Shown: positions 56,401-64,000, numbered from the stretch's first letter. The stretch: DNA of 64,000 nt from Aestuariibacter salexigens DSM 15300 (GCF_000429145.1 NZ_AUBH01000003.1:248001-312000); one strand, 5' to 3'. Notes: generated from the sequence alone by a model not told the origin. Numbers and translations: made by a program.

Positions 56401-57045
56401 AACCAATGCGCCATTGATCGGCCGCTGCTTTCTGTACCGCTTCAAAAGGGACATAAAGCTTGTCCATGCGGTTTGGTCTAGTTCTTTTTGACTATCCTGA
56501 GTAGTAAATCGTCCCGCTGTATCAATGAGTACAGCATCACTGGTAAACCACCAATCACAGTGACGTGTGCCGCCAATACCCTTGACAGCCTCCAGACCGA
56601 TTCGGTCCTCGAGAGGAAACTCTAAACCAGAGTTCAGTAATGCTGTTGTTTTCCCGGACCCGGGAGGCCCAATGATGATGTACCAAGGAAGCTCGTATAA
56701 ATAATTTTTACCGCGCTTGGAAGAACTGGAAGATTTGAGCATATCCACGGCCTGCTCAAACCGCTCGCGGATTATCTGGCTCTCCTCTGCAAGCACATCG
56801 TTATCATCAGCGCCCATTTCATTGAGAAGCTGTTTGTTTTTTCTTTTCGCGACGAGAAGCTTGCGCACTTCATTCGCGGCAACAATGAAAACGACGATCA
56901 GAATCAACAACAGCCTGCTGGCTATGCTATCCAAAAAATAATTATCGGAAATCGCAATGAGCGGCCCGACGAACCAGACCAGCAGCGCAAAAGCCAGTAA
57001 ACCAATTCCTTTGATAAACCATGGATGGCCAAATATTCTTTTCAT
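53482..57045 (-). CDS. tssM: T6SS membrane-complex protein TssM (IcmF)
   Basis: TssM is the large inner-membrane component that spans the periplasm and binds TssJ. The protein is 1187 residues. Two N-terminal membrane segments (~9-31 and ~38-57) are followed by a cytoplasmic NTPase-like domain with Walker A GPPGSGKTTALLNSG (~125-139) and DTAGRF. A third membrane segment (~435-455) and the long periplasmic region ending in the beta-rich TssJ-binding domain come next. The Walker A motif is intact. The ATG at 57045 has GGTGGAAAC upstream; a GTG three codons earlier is less likely. The next gene, tagF, overlaps by one base. Confidence 0.95.
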   Translation of the reverse strand: MKRIFGHPWFIKGIGLLAFALLVWFVGPLIAISDNYFLDSIASRLLLILIVVFIVAANEVRKLLVAKRKNKQLLNEMGADDNDVLAEESQIIRERFEQAVDMLKSSSSSKRGKNYLYELPWYIIIGPPGSGKTTALLNSGLEFPLEDRIGLEAVKGIGGTRHCDWWFTSDAVLIDTAGRFTTQDSQKELDQTAWTSFMSLLKRYRKQRPINGALVAVSITDLLTLSENDLMFYAKTIRKRIEELSQHLNTQFPVYFMFTKCDMIAGFNDFFGDLESEQRAQVWGHTFALSKNSESDYSQEELSSALDALYERIHQQLIERVANERDPEKKARIIGFPAQFGSLKQGVEMFLSSIFGSNRFQSTQLLRGVYFTSGTQQGTPFDQLLGNMAQQLGMDSNDSLQMSSKGRSYFIKDLLTKVIIPEADIAGVDQSFKRILQRLSIAGYVVASMAAIALAVGLIMSYQSEKSTLLTTENQLLEFEKAEIQPNNSAWVGSDFQRVLEELNAARATKETYNKEVGMASLGLSQQPEFSVATNSLYQETLENKLLPMIKARLEELLINIINDGDTSALYDVLKAYLMYAGMHERAEVPFERDWLFGLFEADWQRQYAIEKSIVEQLKTHHGALLDFNFNHFAPNEQIVSAARETLKRMPLSEQVYLNVKQSLESDRSKNLYIRDIAGNFSIDVFRSRSNQDVGGIFIPGMFTKSGFYNDFIPNSAQKAQDYLDNNWVLGAHNSRGGEIDRAKLTQDLYQRYYRDYIDTWSKLLRDITLVETQTVSQGAATIEQFTSINGPLETLVYTVASETNLSQPMSSDVDMQAAGEAAGVVSSTAQRAINQANRISRVSQKAGLASLPGQVVSDHFAAFHRLVESSRGEPALNRIMQDARSFSLFINQTMFDGFSPTTAFDAVNARLKSTGRDPFMTLKSARSLMPQEMQVWFNTLSSMGWKMLLTQAKSEINGLWQQEILPTYERAIEGRYPFDGSTDIEVELRDFSSFFRPDGLFDGFLNTYLEPFLNTRSPQWTEKALDGETFGLSSSTISQLQNAHKITELFFSGSAMSPRLSFTMTPKQLDGNVAQFQLQLGSQQLLYAHGPRRSRKLVWPLEQGDERAQLMFTSVDNQNASELETGPWSLFRLLDNHRLSPTAQNSTFEIVFSTGGFNATYELRVDTEFNPIGARLLQSSRMPREL

Positions 57046-57086
57046 TGTTTCCACCGTGCTCTTACAAATGCATCATATTTAGAGGG

Positions 57087-58583
57087 TTATTTTCTAACCA
57101 AAATTTCTACTCGACGATTAAGCGCCCTGTTTTCCTCAGAGCTGTTATCAACGAGCGGTTGCGTATCGGCCAAGCCTTTTGACGCTATACGCACATTGGC
57201 AGGTAAGGCTCGCTCTAAAATCGCTTTAACTGACTCCGCTCTCGCCGTAGACAAGGCCCAGTTATTACTGAAGCGCAAGGTTCTGATGGGCACATTGTCG
57301 GTGTGTCCAGTGACCTGGATACTCAACCTATTGTTGCCCAATGCGATCGCTATTTTTTCCACGACGCCGATGTATTCATTTGCCAAAACATCGCTACCAG
57401 AACGGAACAGGTTGGCGTCTGTCAGTCTTATCATTGTGCCTTGCTCAGTTTGTTCCAATGCCACCATGTCGTTACGCAATTCAAAATCAAGCGCATTTTG
57501 TAGCAGCGTATAGAAATCAATTTCCTGCTCGACTAGATCTGGCTGACTGACAGCAGGTAAAGAAGCCCTGCCCAACTGTGAGTAATTGATTGGGGTAACT
57601 TCCAGCGCTTCAGTTTTAGGCAGACGCGCCAACATTCTATGCAGCGGATCGGCCTGCTGATTGAGAAAGATTGTTAGGGCGAAATACACCAGTAATACCA
57701 CACTACCGGCGATTGACCAGGCGACCCATTGCGGAAGAATCGTCAGCAATGACTGGCGTTTTTCTGGCACCCCCTGCCATTGATCCGATAATGCCGATGG
57801 TACCTGACCTTTATTGCGCAAAAGCATTAGGCGAGTGTTTGAGATCACACTATTGAGCTCTCTGTCTCCGTTAGGGAGCTGTCGATATTTGCCCTCAAAG
57901 CCAAGCTCCAACGCCACGTAATAAAGCTCAATTACCGGCAGGTTTTGAATTGGATTGGCAAGCATTTGCTCCAAATAAAGGAAAAAATTTTCGCCTCCCC
58001 ACGACTCCTGGTGATAGTGCACAAGCAGACTTTCATTTGCCCAATCGCTTTGTGCTCCCCAAGGGGTATTCAGCACCAGATCATCGATTAAGCAACAAAG
58101 GCCATAGCTTGCTTTCAACAGCTGCTGAGGGTCTGGTGCCAGGAAAAAGTTTACCGATTTAAAGTAGTCCATTTGTTGTATCGCGTATTGATACAGCTGC
58201 GGAAGATCAACGGACTGAGATGAAAAACGCACTTTCCCTACCAGCGTTATCAATGGCGTGACAAGCTCCAACAGAGGATTTCGATGGCCAGGCTGCACTG
58301 CCTGATATTGCTCTGCGGGAGCTGCCGCAGGTTGCATCGGTGCAGCTGGCGGAGGTTGCTGAGCGAAAGGCTGTGGAGCTTGCTGAGGCTGCATGGCTGG
58401 CTCAGCATAGCGTTGTATATTCGGAGGCGGAGTTGAAGGCAGTTGGTAACGCGGAATATTCGGCGGCGGTGACTGCGGCCCACCCTGATTAGGGGCTCTG
58501 GGCCTGACGATGGTTTTATCGTCTGCCTGTCCGGTATTAATTGGACGCCTGCCTCCCGGGCGGATGACCGTTTTATCGTTCAT
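57087..58583 (-). CDS. tssL: T6SS membrane-complex protein TssL (DotU) with OmpA-like domain
   Basis: A 498-residue TssL of the extended type. The N-terminal ~95 residues are a Pro/Gln-rich tail that begins with two KT motifs, NDKTVIRPG and DDKTIVRPR. The DotU cytoplasmic domain (~100-275) starts NPLLELVTPLITLVGKVRF. One membrane segment (~285-310) follows, then a periplasmic OmpA/MotB-like peptidoglycan-binding domain (~385-498) with VTGHTDNVPIRTLRFSNNWA and a C-terminal NRRVEILV. Such TssL proteins anchor the T6SS to the cell wall. A GAGGAGTAAATAA site precedes the ATG. Confidence 0.95.
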   Translation of the reverse strand: MNDKTVIRPGGRRPINTGQADDKTIVRPRAPNQGGPQSPPPNIPRYQLPSTPPPNIQRYAEPAMQPQQAPQPFAQQPPPAAPMQPAAAPAEQYQAVQPGHRNPLLELVTPLITLVGKVRFSSQSVDLPQLYQYAIQQMDYFKSVNFFLAPDPQQLLKASYGLCCLIDDLVLNTPWGAQSDWANESLLVHYHQESWGGENFFLYLEQMLANPIQNLPVIELYYVALELGFEGKYRQLPNGDRELNSVISNTRLMLLRNKGQVPSALSDQWQGVPEKRQSLLTILPQWVAWSIAGSVVLLVYFALTIFLNQQADPLHRMLARLPKTEALEVTPINYSQLGRASLPAVSQPDLVEQEIDFYTLLQNALDFELRNDMVALEQTEQGTMIRLTDANLFRSGSDVLANEYIGVVEKIAIALGNNRLSIQVTGHTDNVPIRTLRFSNNWALSTARAESVKAILERALPANVRIASKGLADTQPLVDNSSEENRALNRRVEILVRK

Positions 58584-58607
58584 TTATTTACTCCTCGGAC
58601 CCTGCAT

Positions 58608-59963
58608 TCATTTGCGATTAATTGCCCAAAGTTGTAACTCAAGACCAGGAAAGTTTCCGCTTACATGAAATGCCATTCCCTTCGATGCCTTTAACTCTTC
58701 CCACAGTGGATTTTTACTATTTAATTCAAAGTACTGAAATCCCGCATGATAAGGGATTTCTCGTGGCGCCTGCGGCAGTGGCTGCAGCTCAATACCGGGC
58801 AACGCACTTTGAATAAGCTGGAATATTTTTTCACCCGGGCCAATCTTGATTTGCGCAGGAAATTGCGACCGGATCATTTCAGAAGACACTTGAGCGGTTA
58901 CTGCAAGCACAAGGTTACCTGAATTTAACACTTCTTTATTCGTTAACCGAGCAGCACGAATGCCCTGTTTGGGTGGCGAGAGTGGAATAGATGTCGCAAT
59001 CTGCTCGAGCACTACGGAGAACGACGAGAAGATATCTGACATGACGGTCTGGAATATCGACGTCGGCTCTTCATGATTGTAGGTTGGGAATGCAATCGGA
59101 CGCTTTTCCGCTTTCATAAAGGTCGAGAGTTCGCCGGAAAAGCTCAGCAGCATCATATACACATCGAACGGATGGATATTACACGACTTATTTAGCTGAT
59201 TGAGCTGAGGCTCTATCCTGTTTAACAGCTGTAATAGCATAAAGTCACTTACCTCAGCTACCCCCCCGCTGCCGCCAGAACCAGACACTCGCTGAGCAAG
59301 TGCTGCAGCACGGGTGCTAACCATACTTTCGAACTCTGCTAGAAAGTTTTTCAGTGTGGGGGAGGCATCCAGACGCAGAGCGCAAGGCATAAAGGTTTCA
59401 TCCAGTACAATTTTGCTCGCGACCACTTCCTTGATGTGCGCAATAGGGATTTTCATCATCCCATCAGGAACACGTTTGGCGTCATCCCCTCCTTCCAGCT
59501 CTTCGTATAACAGCTGTACTCTTAGTTCACCCATTTCTATCGATGAGGTTTTGCCATTGTCGTCGGAACGGTCAATCAGCTGTTTTTGCACAGGTTTAAA
59601 TCTGATGAGACTGGAGGGCTCATCAGAATTGCCCACTTCAGCACCGCTATCTCGTAAGTAAGGAAGCACTAAATATATTATCGCGTTACGTGTCCCATCA
59701 GAGAGATAGAGAGGGAGAGGCAAACTCTCTTCATCAGGCGCACAATAAGCGGTGCCATCAGAAAAAATCGCTGAGCACTTAAGCAGTGAAAATTGCCCTA
59801 CATCTAGCTCTGATTGATTGATCTGAAGTTTACTCACACCCCACGCGAAGGACTGTAAACTTTTTACACGATGTTGAAGTGCGCTGAGCAGGAATTTCTC
59901 CTGCTGCTGAAAGTGCTGAGGACGAATAAATGCACCTTCTCGCCATACCGTTTTCCACGTCAT
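58608..59963 (-). CDS. tssK: T6SS baseplate protein TssK
   Basis: TssK is a trimeric baseplate component that connects the baseplate to the TssJLM membrane complex. The 451-residue protein opens with WREGAFIRPQHFQQQEKFLL, the family start, which resembles the phage receptor-binding-protein shoulder. It ends in a C-terminal domain with YFELNSKNPLWEELKASKG and GLELQLWAINR. The gene lies between tssJ (26 bases) and tssL (24 bases), the normal J-K-L order. Confidence 0.96.
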   Translation of the reverse strand: MTWKTVWREGAFIRPQHFQQQEKFLLSALQHRVKSLQSFAWGVSKLQINQSELDVGQFSLLKCSAIFSDGTAYCAPDEESLPLPLYLSDGTRNAIIYLVLPYLRDSGAEVGNSDEPSSLIRFKPVQKQLIDRSDDNGKTSSIEMGELRVQLLYEELEGGDDAKRVPDGMMKIPIAHIKEVVASKIVLDETFMPCALRLDASPTLKNFLAEFESMVSTRAAALAQRVSGSGGSGGVAEVSDFMLLQLLNRIEPQLNQLNKSCNIHPFDVYMMLLSFSGELSTFMKAEKRPIAFPTYNHEEPTSIFQTVMSDIFSSFSVVLEQIATSIPLSPPKQGIRAARLTNKEVLNSGNLVLAVTAQVSSEMIRSQFPAQIKIGPGEKIFQLIQSALPGIELQPLPQAPREIPYHAGFQYFELNSKNPLWEELKASKGMAFHVSGNFPGLELQLWAINRK

Positions 59964-59989
59964 ATACAGTCCTTATATTCGCTGGGAAA

Positions 59990-60475
59990 TTAACAGCTAC
60001 CGCTCACCGACACGTCCAGTCTACTGATCGTTATGCATAAATCAGCTGGCTTGTTGCCGTCATACGCATAGATACGCTTTGGGCGAGAATTCACTTCGTC
60101 TTGAAAGGCGGCAAGAATGCCAATAAATCTCGTTTCTTTGAAAACCGTCAACTGATAGGTATTACTTCTACCGGGGAAAATAGTCATCTGATCTACGTCT
60201 CGCATATCCGCGCCTAACACGCTGGCATGAGAGTCGAGAAGCTTATCCAGTTGCGCATCTCTAAATTGCACGTCGTTGGTTAACTGAAATACTTTGAGTA
60301 CGAGCGGTGAAGGCCTGCCTGACTGGTCCGGGTTAATATCACTGGCAACGTCCAGTGTTATCTCAACTTTCTCGCTGTCTCCAGAAAACAACTCAATGTC
60401 AGGTACACCAAACTCGGGACTGGAGCTACATCCTTGAATAAAGACGAATAGCGTGGCCAATAAAAAATACCGCAT
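59990..60475 (-). CDS. tssJ: T6SS outer-membrane lipoprotein TssJ
   Basis: A 161-residue lipoprotein with signal peptide and lipobox FIQG-C (~Cys16 from the chosen ATG). The mature part is a transthyretin-like beta-sandwich with SPLVLKVFQLTNDVQFRDAQ, the TssJ (VasD/Lip) signature. It binds the periplasmic end of TssM. The ATG at 60475 is chosen; a frame opening with TTG at 60487 adds four residues. It is the first gene of the tssJKLM-tagF-phosphatase-kinase operon. Confidence 0.92.
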   Translation of the reverse strand: MRYFLLATLFVFIQGCSSSPEFGVPDIELFSGDSEKVEITLDVASDINPDQSGRPSPLVLKVFQLTNDVQFRDAQLDKLLDSHASVLGADMRDVDQMTIFPGRSNTYQLTVFKETRFIGILAAFQDEVNSRPKRIYAYDGNKPADLCITISRLDVSVSGSC

Positions 60476-60675
60476 ACGTAATCTCAACTTTGTTTTTAGG
60501 CTTAGTAGAAGCGTTACCAGTAATAATGTATACGCTTAACCTGCTGAAGTATAGACTAATAAACGTTCGTAATTTGAGTTTAAAGCAAACCCGTCGAAGG
60601 TCACGAATCTTACCGGATAACGCGACGTGCAATAGCAATGTAGACGAACTTTGATTAGAGAAATCTGTCTAGAAC

Positions 60676-60699
60676 AAAAAAGCCGCCTAAAGCGGCGGC
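60676..60699 (-). terminator. Intrinsic terminator of hcp
   Basis: Minus-strand GCCGCCGCTTTAGGCGGC folds into a GC-rich stem and is followed by a T-run (TTTTTT). It lies about 25 bases after the hcp stop, so hcp is probably cut off from the tssJ operon, which needs its own promoter in 60488-60675. Confidence 0.88.
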
Positions 60700-60724
60700 T
60701 ACACTTTCTAACACACAACAGGGA

Positions 60725-61240
60725 TTAGGTGCGAGGTGCACGCCAGTCATCAGATCCCTGAGTACCGGCGACTTCGTGCGTCCAGGTAACGCGACGGTAA
60801 GTCAGCGACACATCTTCCATATGAGAGAAGTGCGCCATGGCTGGATCTTGTGCATTCGGCATGTAGGATTTGATATCAACGATCACTGCATCTTCCAACT
60901 CATGAGTGAAATAATGTTCCTGGGTGCCCGTCATTGACGTGCGGTACCATTTAACGGTGACTTTGCTTAAACGCTCACCACTACAAAGCGCATCAAACAA
61001 CTTAGGTGATGCTTTGTCATAAACTTTAGTCAATACAAATGGTTGGTGAACGCGCTGACCGGTAGGCTGTCCGCTCTGTGGGTCACGTGGAATGATAACT
61101 TCGTGTTTGAATGCTTGGACGGTACTTTCATCAGTGTGATCAGACTGATATGCATTACCCATTGAATCAACGGTGTTTGCACCTTCGGTGATTAGACCAG
61201 ACTTTGTACCTTCGATCGTAACGTATGCAACTGTTGGCAT
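60725..61240 (-). CDS. hcp: T6SS tube protein Hcp (TssD)
   Basis: Hcp stacks as hexameric rings to form the inner tube. The 171-residue protein has AYVTIEGTKSGLITEGANTV, then VIIPRDPQSGQPTGQRVHQP and FVLTKVYDKASPKLFDALCS, then YRTSMTGTQEHYFTHELEDA and the MEDVSLTYRRVTWTHE block. This is the Hcp1/TssD pattern. The ATG at 61240 has AGAGGAAA upstream; the longer frame has no such site. It has its own terminator and a 210-base upstream region, fitting a separately controlled, highly expressed gene. Confidence 0.96.
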   Translation of the reverse strand: MPTVAYVTIEGTKSGLITEGANTVDSMGNAYQSDHTDESTVQAFKHEVIIPRDPQSGQPTGQRVHQPFVLTKVYDKASPKLFDALCSGERLSKVTVKWYRTSMTGTQEHYFTHELEDAVIVDIKSYMPNAQDPAMAHFSHMEDVSLTYRRVTWTHEVAGTQGSDDWRAPRT

Positions 61241-61450
61241 CTTAATTTCCTCTAAACAAATTAATGGTGTTAATTCGTGTGCCAACGTGGGCAGCACGTA
61301 AAATCAGACTCGATAAGACTAATCCACAATGCGTGCCAACTTTTATAACTAACTGATTTAAAACATCTTTATAAAACTCGGTAGCTCAACCGCGTCTGCA
61401 CGCCCTGTCCACCTTGCCCCTCGAGAGCGAATTTTCTTACATGTGAGCAA

Positions 61451-62203
61451 TTAACTGCTCACATGTGCCACAAGATTATCTTTAACGGTATGCGGAATAT
61501 TTTCAATCGCATCCATGTCAATCAATTCCGCGAAAGTAGAACTGCCCGAAAACTGTGTCGCCATCTTTATGACATCTTCCTGAGGCTGAAAGGACTGCAC
61601 AGATGCACTTAGCACAATATAGGGCAACTCTCCGCTTGTATCAGCTAGTGTCCGCACTTCAACCTGATATCCCATACCATTAAAGAGTCGGGTTAATCCC
61701 GGATTATTCTCAAACAGCAGTTGCATGGTGAGCTGGTCTATGACGAGACGAGAAACATCATCTTGTGACAATGTTTTTCCGGAGACTTTTGCTTGCAGTA
61801 GGCGGTTGATGTTCATACTGCTATCGTATGTGAGAACCCACTCTGTAGGAGAACTAATCGTAATCGCTTTATCGCCTATCTGTTGAATGTACTCCCACTG
61901 ATTCAGTGATAGCTTGCTGCTGACGGTAGGAACAATGCTGGACAGCTTGGCTGTCATACCGAACGCATCTTTCATGATGCTCTTGTATCGTTCCTGAAGA
62001 AACGAAAAATTCTTCTCTGAGCCCACCACTTTATCTTTACTGTTGCCCGCCATGAATTCGCCAAGTACTTTCCGTGGGGAGAAGAGCTGCGTAATGGTTT
62101 TTACATACCCAGTAAGCTCTTTATTAAGGTACTCAGAAACTTTATTAGACAGCTCACGCAATTCTGCCATTTTATCTACTTGAATTTCTTTGGTTGCAGG
62201 CAT
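61451..62203 (-). CDS. Uncharacterised T6SS-linked protein
   Basis: I do not recognise this family. The 250-residue product is soluble, with an N-terminal helical region (~10-60, MAELRELSNKVSEYLNKELT) and a basic loop. A mixed alpha/beta part (~105-250) follows with SPTEWVLTYDSSMNI, then IDQLTMQLLFENNPGLTRLF and GELPYIVLSASVQSF. It lies upstream of hcp on the same strand and divergent from the PAAR group. Such context suits an accessory T6SS protein, a chaperone or an immunity protein, none of which is shown by sequence. An AGAGG site precedes the ATG. Confidence 0.68.
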   Translation of the reverse strand: MPATKEIQVDKMAELRELSNKVSEYLNKELTGYVKTITQLFSPRKVLGEFMAGNSKDKVVGSEKNFSFLQERYKSIMKDAFGMTAKLSSIVPTVSSKLSLNQWEYIQQIGDKAITISSPTEWVLTYDSSMNINRLLQAKVSGKTLSQDDVSRLVIDQLTMQLLFENNPGLTRLFNGMGYQVEVRTLADTSGELPYIVLSASVQSFQPQEDVIKMATQFSGSSTFAELIDMDAIENIPHTVKDNLVAHVSS

Positions 62204-62350
62204 GATAACCTCTTGATTTATTGTGTACTTCGAATCAGTTGTCTATTATTCAAGCATACTTTGTGCACGACGCATATGGAAAAGGGGCAGAAATATTGCT
62301 GGTATTATTGGATTGATACCCAATTTATTCTGAAAAAAGGGGAGAAATAC

Positions 62351-62593
62351 ATGAAAGATCTTTTAGAGTCATTTACTGACGATTTAAGCGATATGGCAGG
62401 CGAAATTACCGAAGGGTCAATATGTGGTGCAATCGGAGCAGGGACTACAGCAGTTTCGGGAGTAGCCATCGCCGGCACAACAGGCAGCGCACCACTGGCA
62501 ATTGGCGGTGGTCTTGCAATTGGCGTGACTGCATATAAAGCATGTAAAAAGTATGGACTCGATGACGACATTCGAGACTTGCTCAATAAATAG
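62351..62593 (+). CDS. Small glycine-rich membrane-active-like protein
   Basis: An 80-residue protein with an acidic N-terminus (~1-22) and a 45-residue Gly/Ala/Thr-rich hydrophobic region (GAIGAGTTAVSGVAIAGTTG, then APLAIGGGLAIGVTAYKA). It ends with a charged C-terminus (KYGLDDDIRDLLNK). The glycine-rich helix recalls class II bacteriocins or colicin-type hydrophobic hairpins, but no family is recognised. GGGGAGAAATAC precedes the ATG at 62351. It is followed 42 bases later by the PAAR gene, so it could be an effector accessory, an immunity protein or a small toxin. Confidence 0.6.
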   Translation: MKDLLESFTDDLSDMAGEITEGSICGAIGAGTTAVSGVAIAGTTGSAPLAIGGGLAIGVTAYKACKKYGLDDDIRDLLNK

Positions 62594-62635
62594 CTGATAC
62601 ACTGGCCCAACCTTCGGAATTGAGGAGATAAAAAG

Positions 62636-62935
62636 ATGCCACCTGCAGCACGAATAGGCGACATGCACGTTTGTCCGATGGTAACACCGGGGACGCCCCC
62701 CATTCCTCATGTTGGTGGTCCGGTGTCAGGACCTGCCATTCCTAATGTCATCATCGGAGGCATGCCCGCCGCTACCTTAGGCGATATGTGCGTTTGCGTG
62801 GGTCCTCCTGACACAATTGCAAAAGGTTCTTCAACTGTGATTATTGGTGGTAAACCAGCCGCCCGAATGGGAGATACCACAGCGCATGGCGGTTCCATAG
62901 TGATGGGCTTCCCAACCGTTATGATTGGTGGTTAA
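62636..62935 (+). CDS. PAAR domain spike-tip protein
   Basis: A 99-residue stand-alone PAAR protein that caps the VgrG spike of the T6SS. It opens with PPAARIGDMHVCPM and contains the repeated PAAR turns IIGGMPAATLGDMCVCVGPP and VIIGGKPAARMGDTTAHGG. Zinc-binding histidine/cysteine residues are visible (H-x-C, C-x-C and the H of TAHGG). No cargo domain is fused; the gene directly downstream could encode the cargo. A GAGGAG site precedes the ATG. Confidence 0.95.
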   Translation: MPPAARIGDMHVCPMVTPGTPPIPHVGGPVSGPAIPNVIIGGMPAATLGDMCVCVGPPDTIAKGSSTVIIGGKPAARMGDTTAHGGSIVMGFPTVMIGG

Positions 62936-62980
62936 GCTATCGGTAGTGATACCGTATCTCATATGATGCACAGCTAAATA

Positions 62981-64000
62981 ATGCCAGATTCAAATAAACT
63001 CAGTAGCGAGAAACCGGTTGGTGAATCGGTGCAATCCTGTCCGCTAAAGGGACGGTTTAACTTTATTGTGAATTGCGAAGTGCCTTCTGACATAAGTCAG
63101 TTGCCAGAAGAAAATAAAGCAAACTACACGCTTAATATCTCACTAAAAAATACACAGACGCAGGAAATAATAAAGCACAAAATGAAGCTGATGTGCCCTG
63201 TGTGTGCAGACACTTCTGAGCTTCTTATGATGGGGCTTTATGAAATTACAGCAGAGCCAGATAAACGCAGCGATTATTCAACACCAGCGATGCAAATGAG
63301 TTTTTGTCCGCCAGCAAATGGCGTAACGACCGTCACAATAAACCTGCAAAGAATAAAGCTAATTGAATTCACTCCGGGAAAAGACCTGAAAGCCTTTATA
63401 AACCTTACCGACAGAGAAAAAGGTACGTTAAAAGATAATGAACAACCCGGCCGGGAGGTAAAAGTCAGTGCCAAAATCAACCGGCCGGTTGCAGGTAAGA
63501 AGATCTTTTTTAAGTTTGTTCCCAAAAGTACTGGCACGCCTGAAATTACTGACAATGCCCACAAAGCCAAGCTTGCAGTAGTCGGAGGGAAATCAACTCA
63601 AATAGAACAAGAAATTGTCGAGTCTGAAACCAATGCAGAGGGCATTGCCGAAGCTACCTTTACTACGTCCAGATACGGCGGCGATAAGTTCAAACTGTTT
63701 GCCAGTCTTAATGAAAGTTTTACCAAGAATGACTCAAAATCTTCAGGAATTATTACCGTATGGAGAAAGTTGTGGTACCAACTGAACTATCACAAAGACC
63801 TCAGTAGTAAGCTTCCGAGTATGACAACTGCAGTAAATAATTTAAAAGATGCTTTTATAGAATTAGAGGCCGAGAAAGACGTACTACACACTTTAGAAAA
63901 AATATCACATCCCAAATGGAACAAACCGAAAACGCTAGTAGGTATTCATAACCAAGCAGACTACCATGCCCTTAGAAAAAGCAATTACGAGGACAAGAGC
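62981..64000 (+). CDS. Possible T6SS effector (C-terminal part beyond right edge)
   Basis: An open frame of 340 codons from an ATG at 62981 that runs off the window, 45 bases after the PAAR stop. The N-terminal ~110 residues hold cysteine pairs (MCPVCADTSE). Then comes a beta-rich region (~125-250) that looks like a bacterial Ig/transthyretin-type module (REVKVSAKINRPVAGKKIFF, then TNAEGIAEATFTTSRYGGDK). A motif WRKLWYQ (~260) opens what may be the toxic or metalloprotease-like part. I cannot name the family. Position behind PAAR is the normal place for a spike-delivered effector. The catalytic part is probably beyond the edge. Confidence 0.7.
   Translation, partial: MPDSNKLSSEKPVGESVQSCPLKGRFNFIVNCEVPSDISQLPEENKANYTLNISLKNTQTQEIIKHKMKLMCPVCADTSELLMMGLYEITAEPDKRSDYSTPAMQMSFCPPANGVTTVTINLQRIKLIEFTPGKDLKAFINLTDREKGTLKDNEQPGREVKVSAKINRPVAGKKIFFKFVPKSTGTPEITDNAHKAKLAVVGGKSTQIEQEIVESETNAEGIAEATFTTSRYGGDKFKLFASLNESFTKNDSKSSGIITVWRKLWYQLNYHKDLSSKLPSMTTAVNNLKDAFIELEAEKDVLHTLEKISHPKWNKPKTLVGIHNQADYHALRKSNYEDKS

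Noticed and set aside
61241-61450. Possible sigma-54 promoter (TTGGCACACG) upstream of hcp
   Set aside because: The -12 element does not match TTGC at the required spacing.

Overview
The window is chromosomal DNA of a marine-type gammaproteobacterium, most likely of the Alteromonadales (Alteromonas/Aestuariibacter relatives). This rests on gene order (pyrH-tsf-rpsB | map-glnD-dapD | yqcC-truC-yqcA, csrB, syd, queF, ppnN), on Alteromonadales/Vibrio-type DUF3549, DUF3301 and DUF3192 proteins, and on protein similarity recalled without a database search. No rRNA, tRNA, insertion sequence, prophage or CRISPR array was seen.

Region 1 (1-20.9 kb) is housekeeping. It holds UMP kinase (cut by the left edge), EF-Ts and ribosomal protein S2 with a structured mRNA leader. 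Divergent from these are methionine aminopeptidase, the GlnD nitrogen sensor and DapD. Next come the yqcC-truC-yqcA operon, two conserved proteins, and a CsrB-type regulatory RNA (minus strand, about 10166-10501) that no protein annotation would show. The RNA has about 23 GGA motifs, a strong terminator and an upstream box matching the GacA/UvrY consensus. Then follow Syd, QueF, a diguanylate cyclase, PpnN, two DUF3192 paralogues, an unusual 587-residue protein, NAD-type isocitrate dehydrogenase and a ComEA-like protein.

Region 2 (20.9-44.4 kb) is a surface polysaccharide locus: galU and ugd (UDP-glucose, UDP-glucuronate), several glycosyltransferases, a WecA-like initiating transferase, and an ABC export set (small lipoprotein, Wza/KpsD-like channel, KpsM, KpsT, KpsE-like protein). 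It also has an acyltransferase, a GT-D type enzyme and three sulfotransferase-like domains, one of them inside a 1496-residue multidomain protein. The set suggests an exported, possibly sulfated polysaccharide. A lipoprotein gene inside the locus is broken by a one-base frameshift.

Region 3 (44.4-64 kb) is part of a type VI secretion locus. On the minus strand, in transcription order, are tssJ, tssK, tssL (with OmpA domain), tssM, tagF, a PP2C phosphatase, a giant Ser/Thr kinase with a C-terminal FGE-sulfatase-like domain, and an unknown membrane protein. Upstream are hcp and an unknown gene on the same strand. On the plus strand are a small glycine-rich protein, a PAAR spike protein and the start of a possible effector cut by the right edge. 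The sheath, baseplate, ClpV and VgrG genes are not in the window. A short D-K-T-[VI]-[VI] motif occurs five times in the kinase linker and twice at the TssL N-terminus, which suggests a kinase/substrate recognition system.
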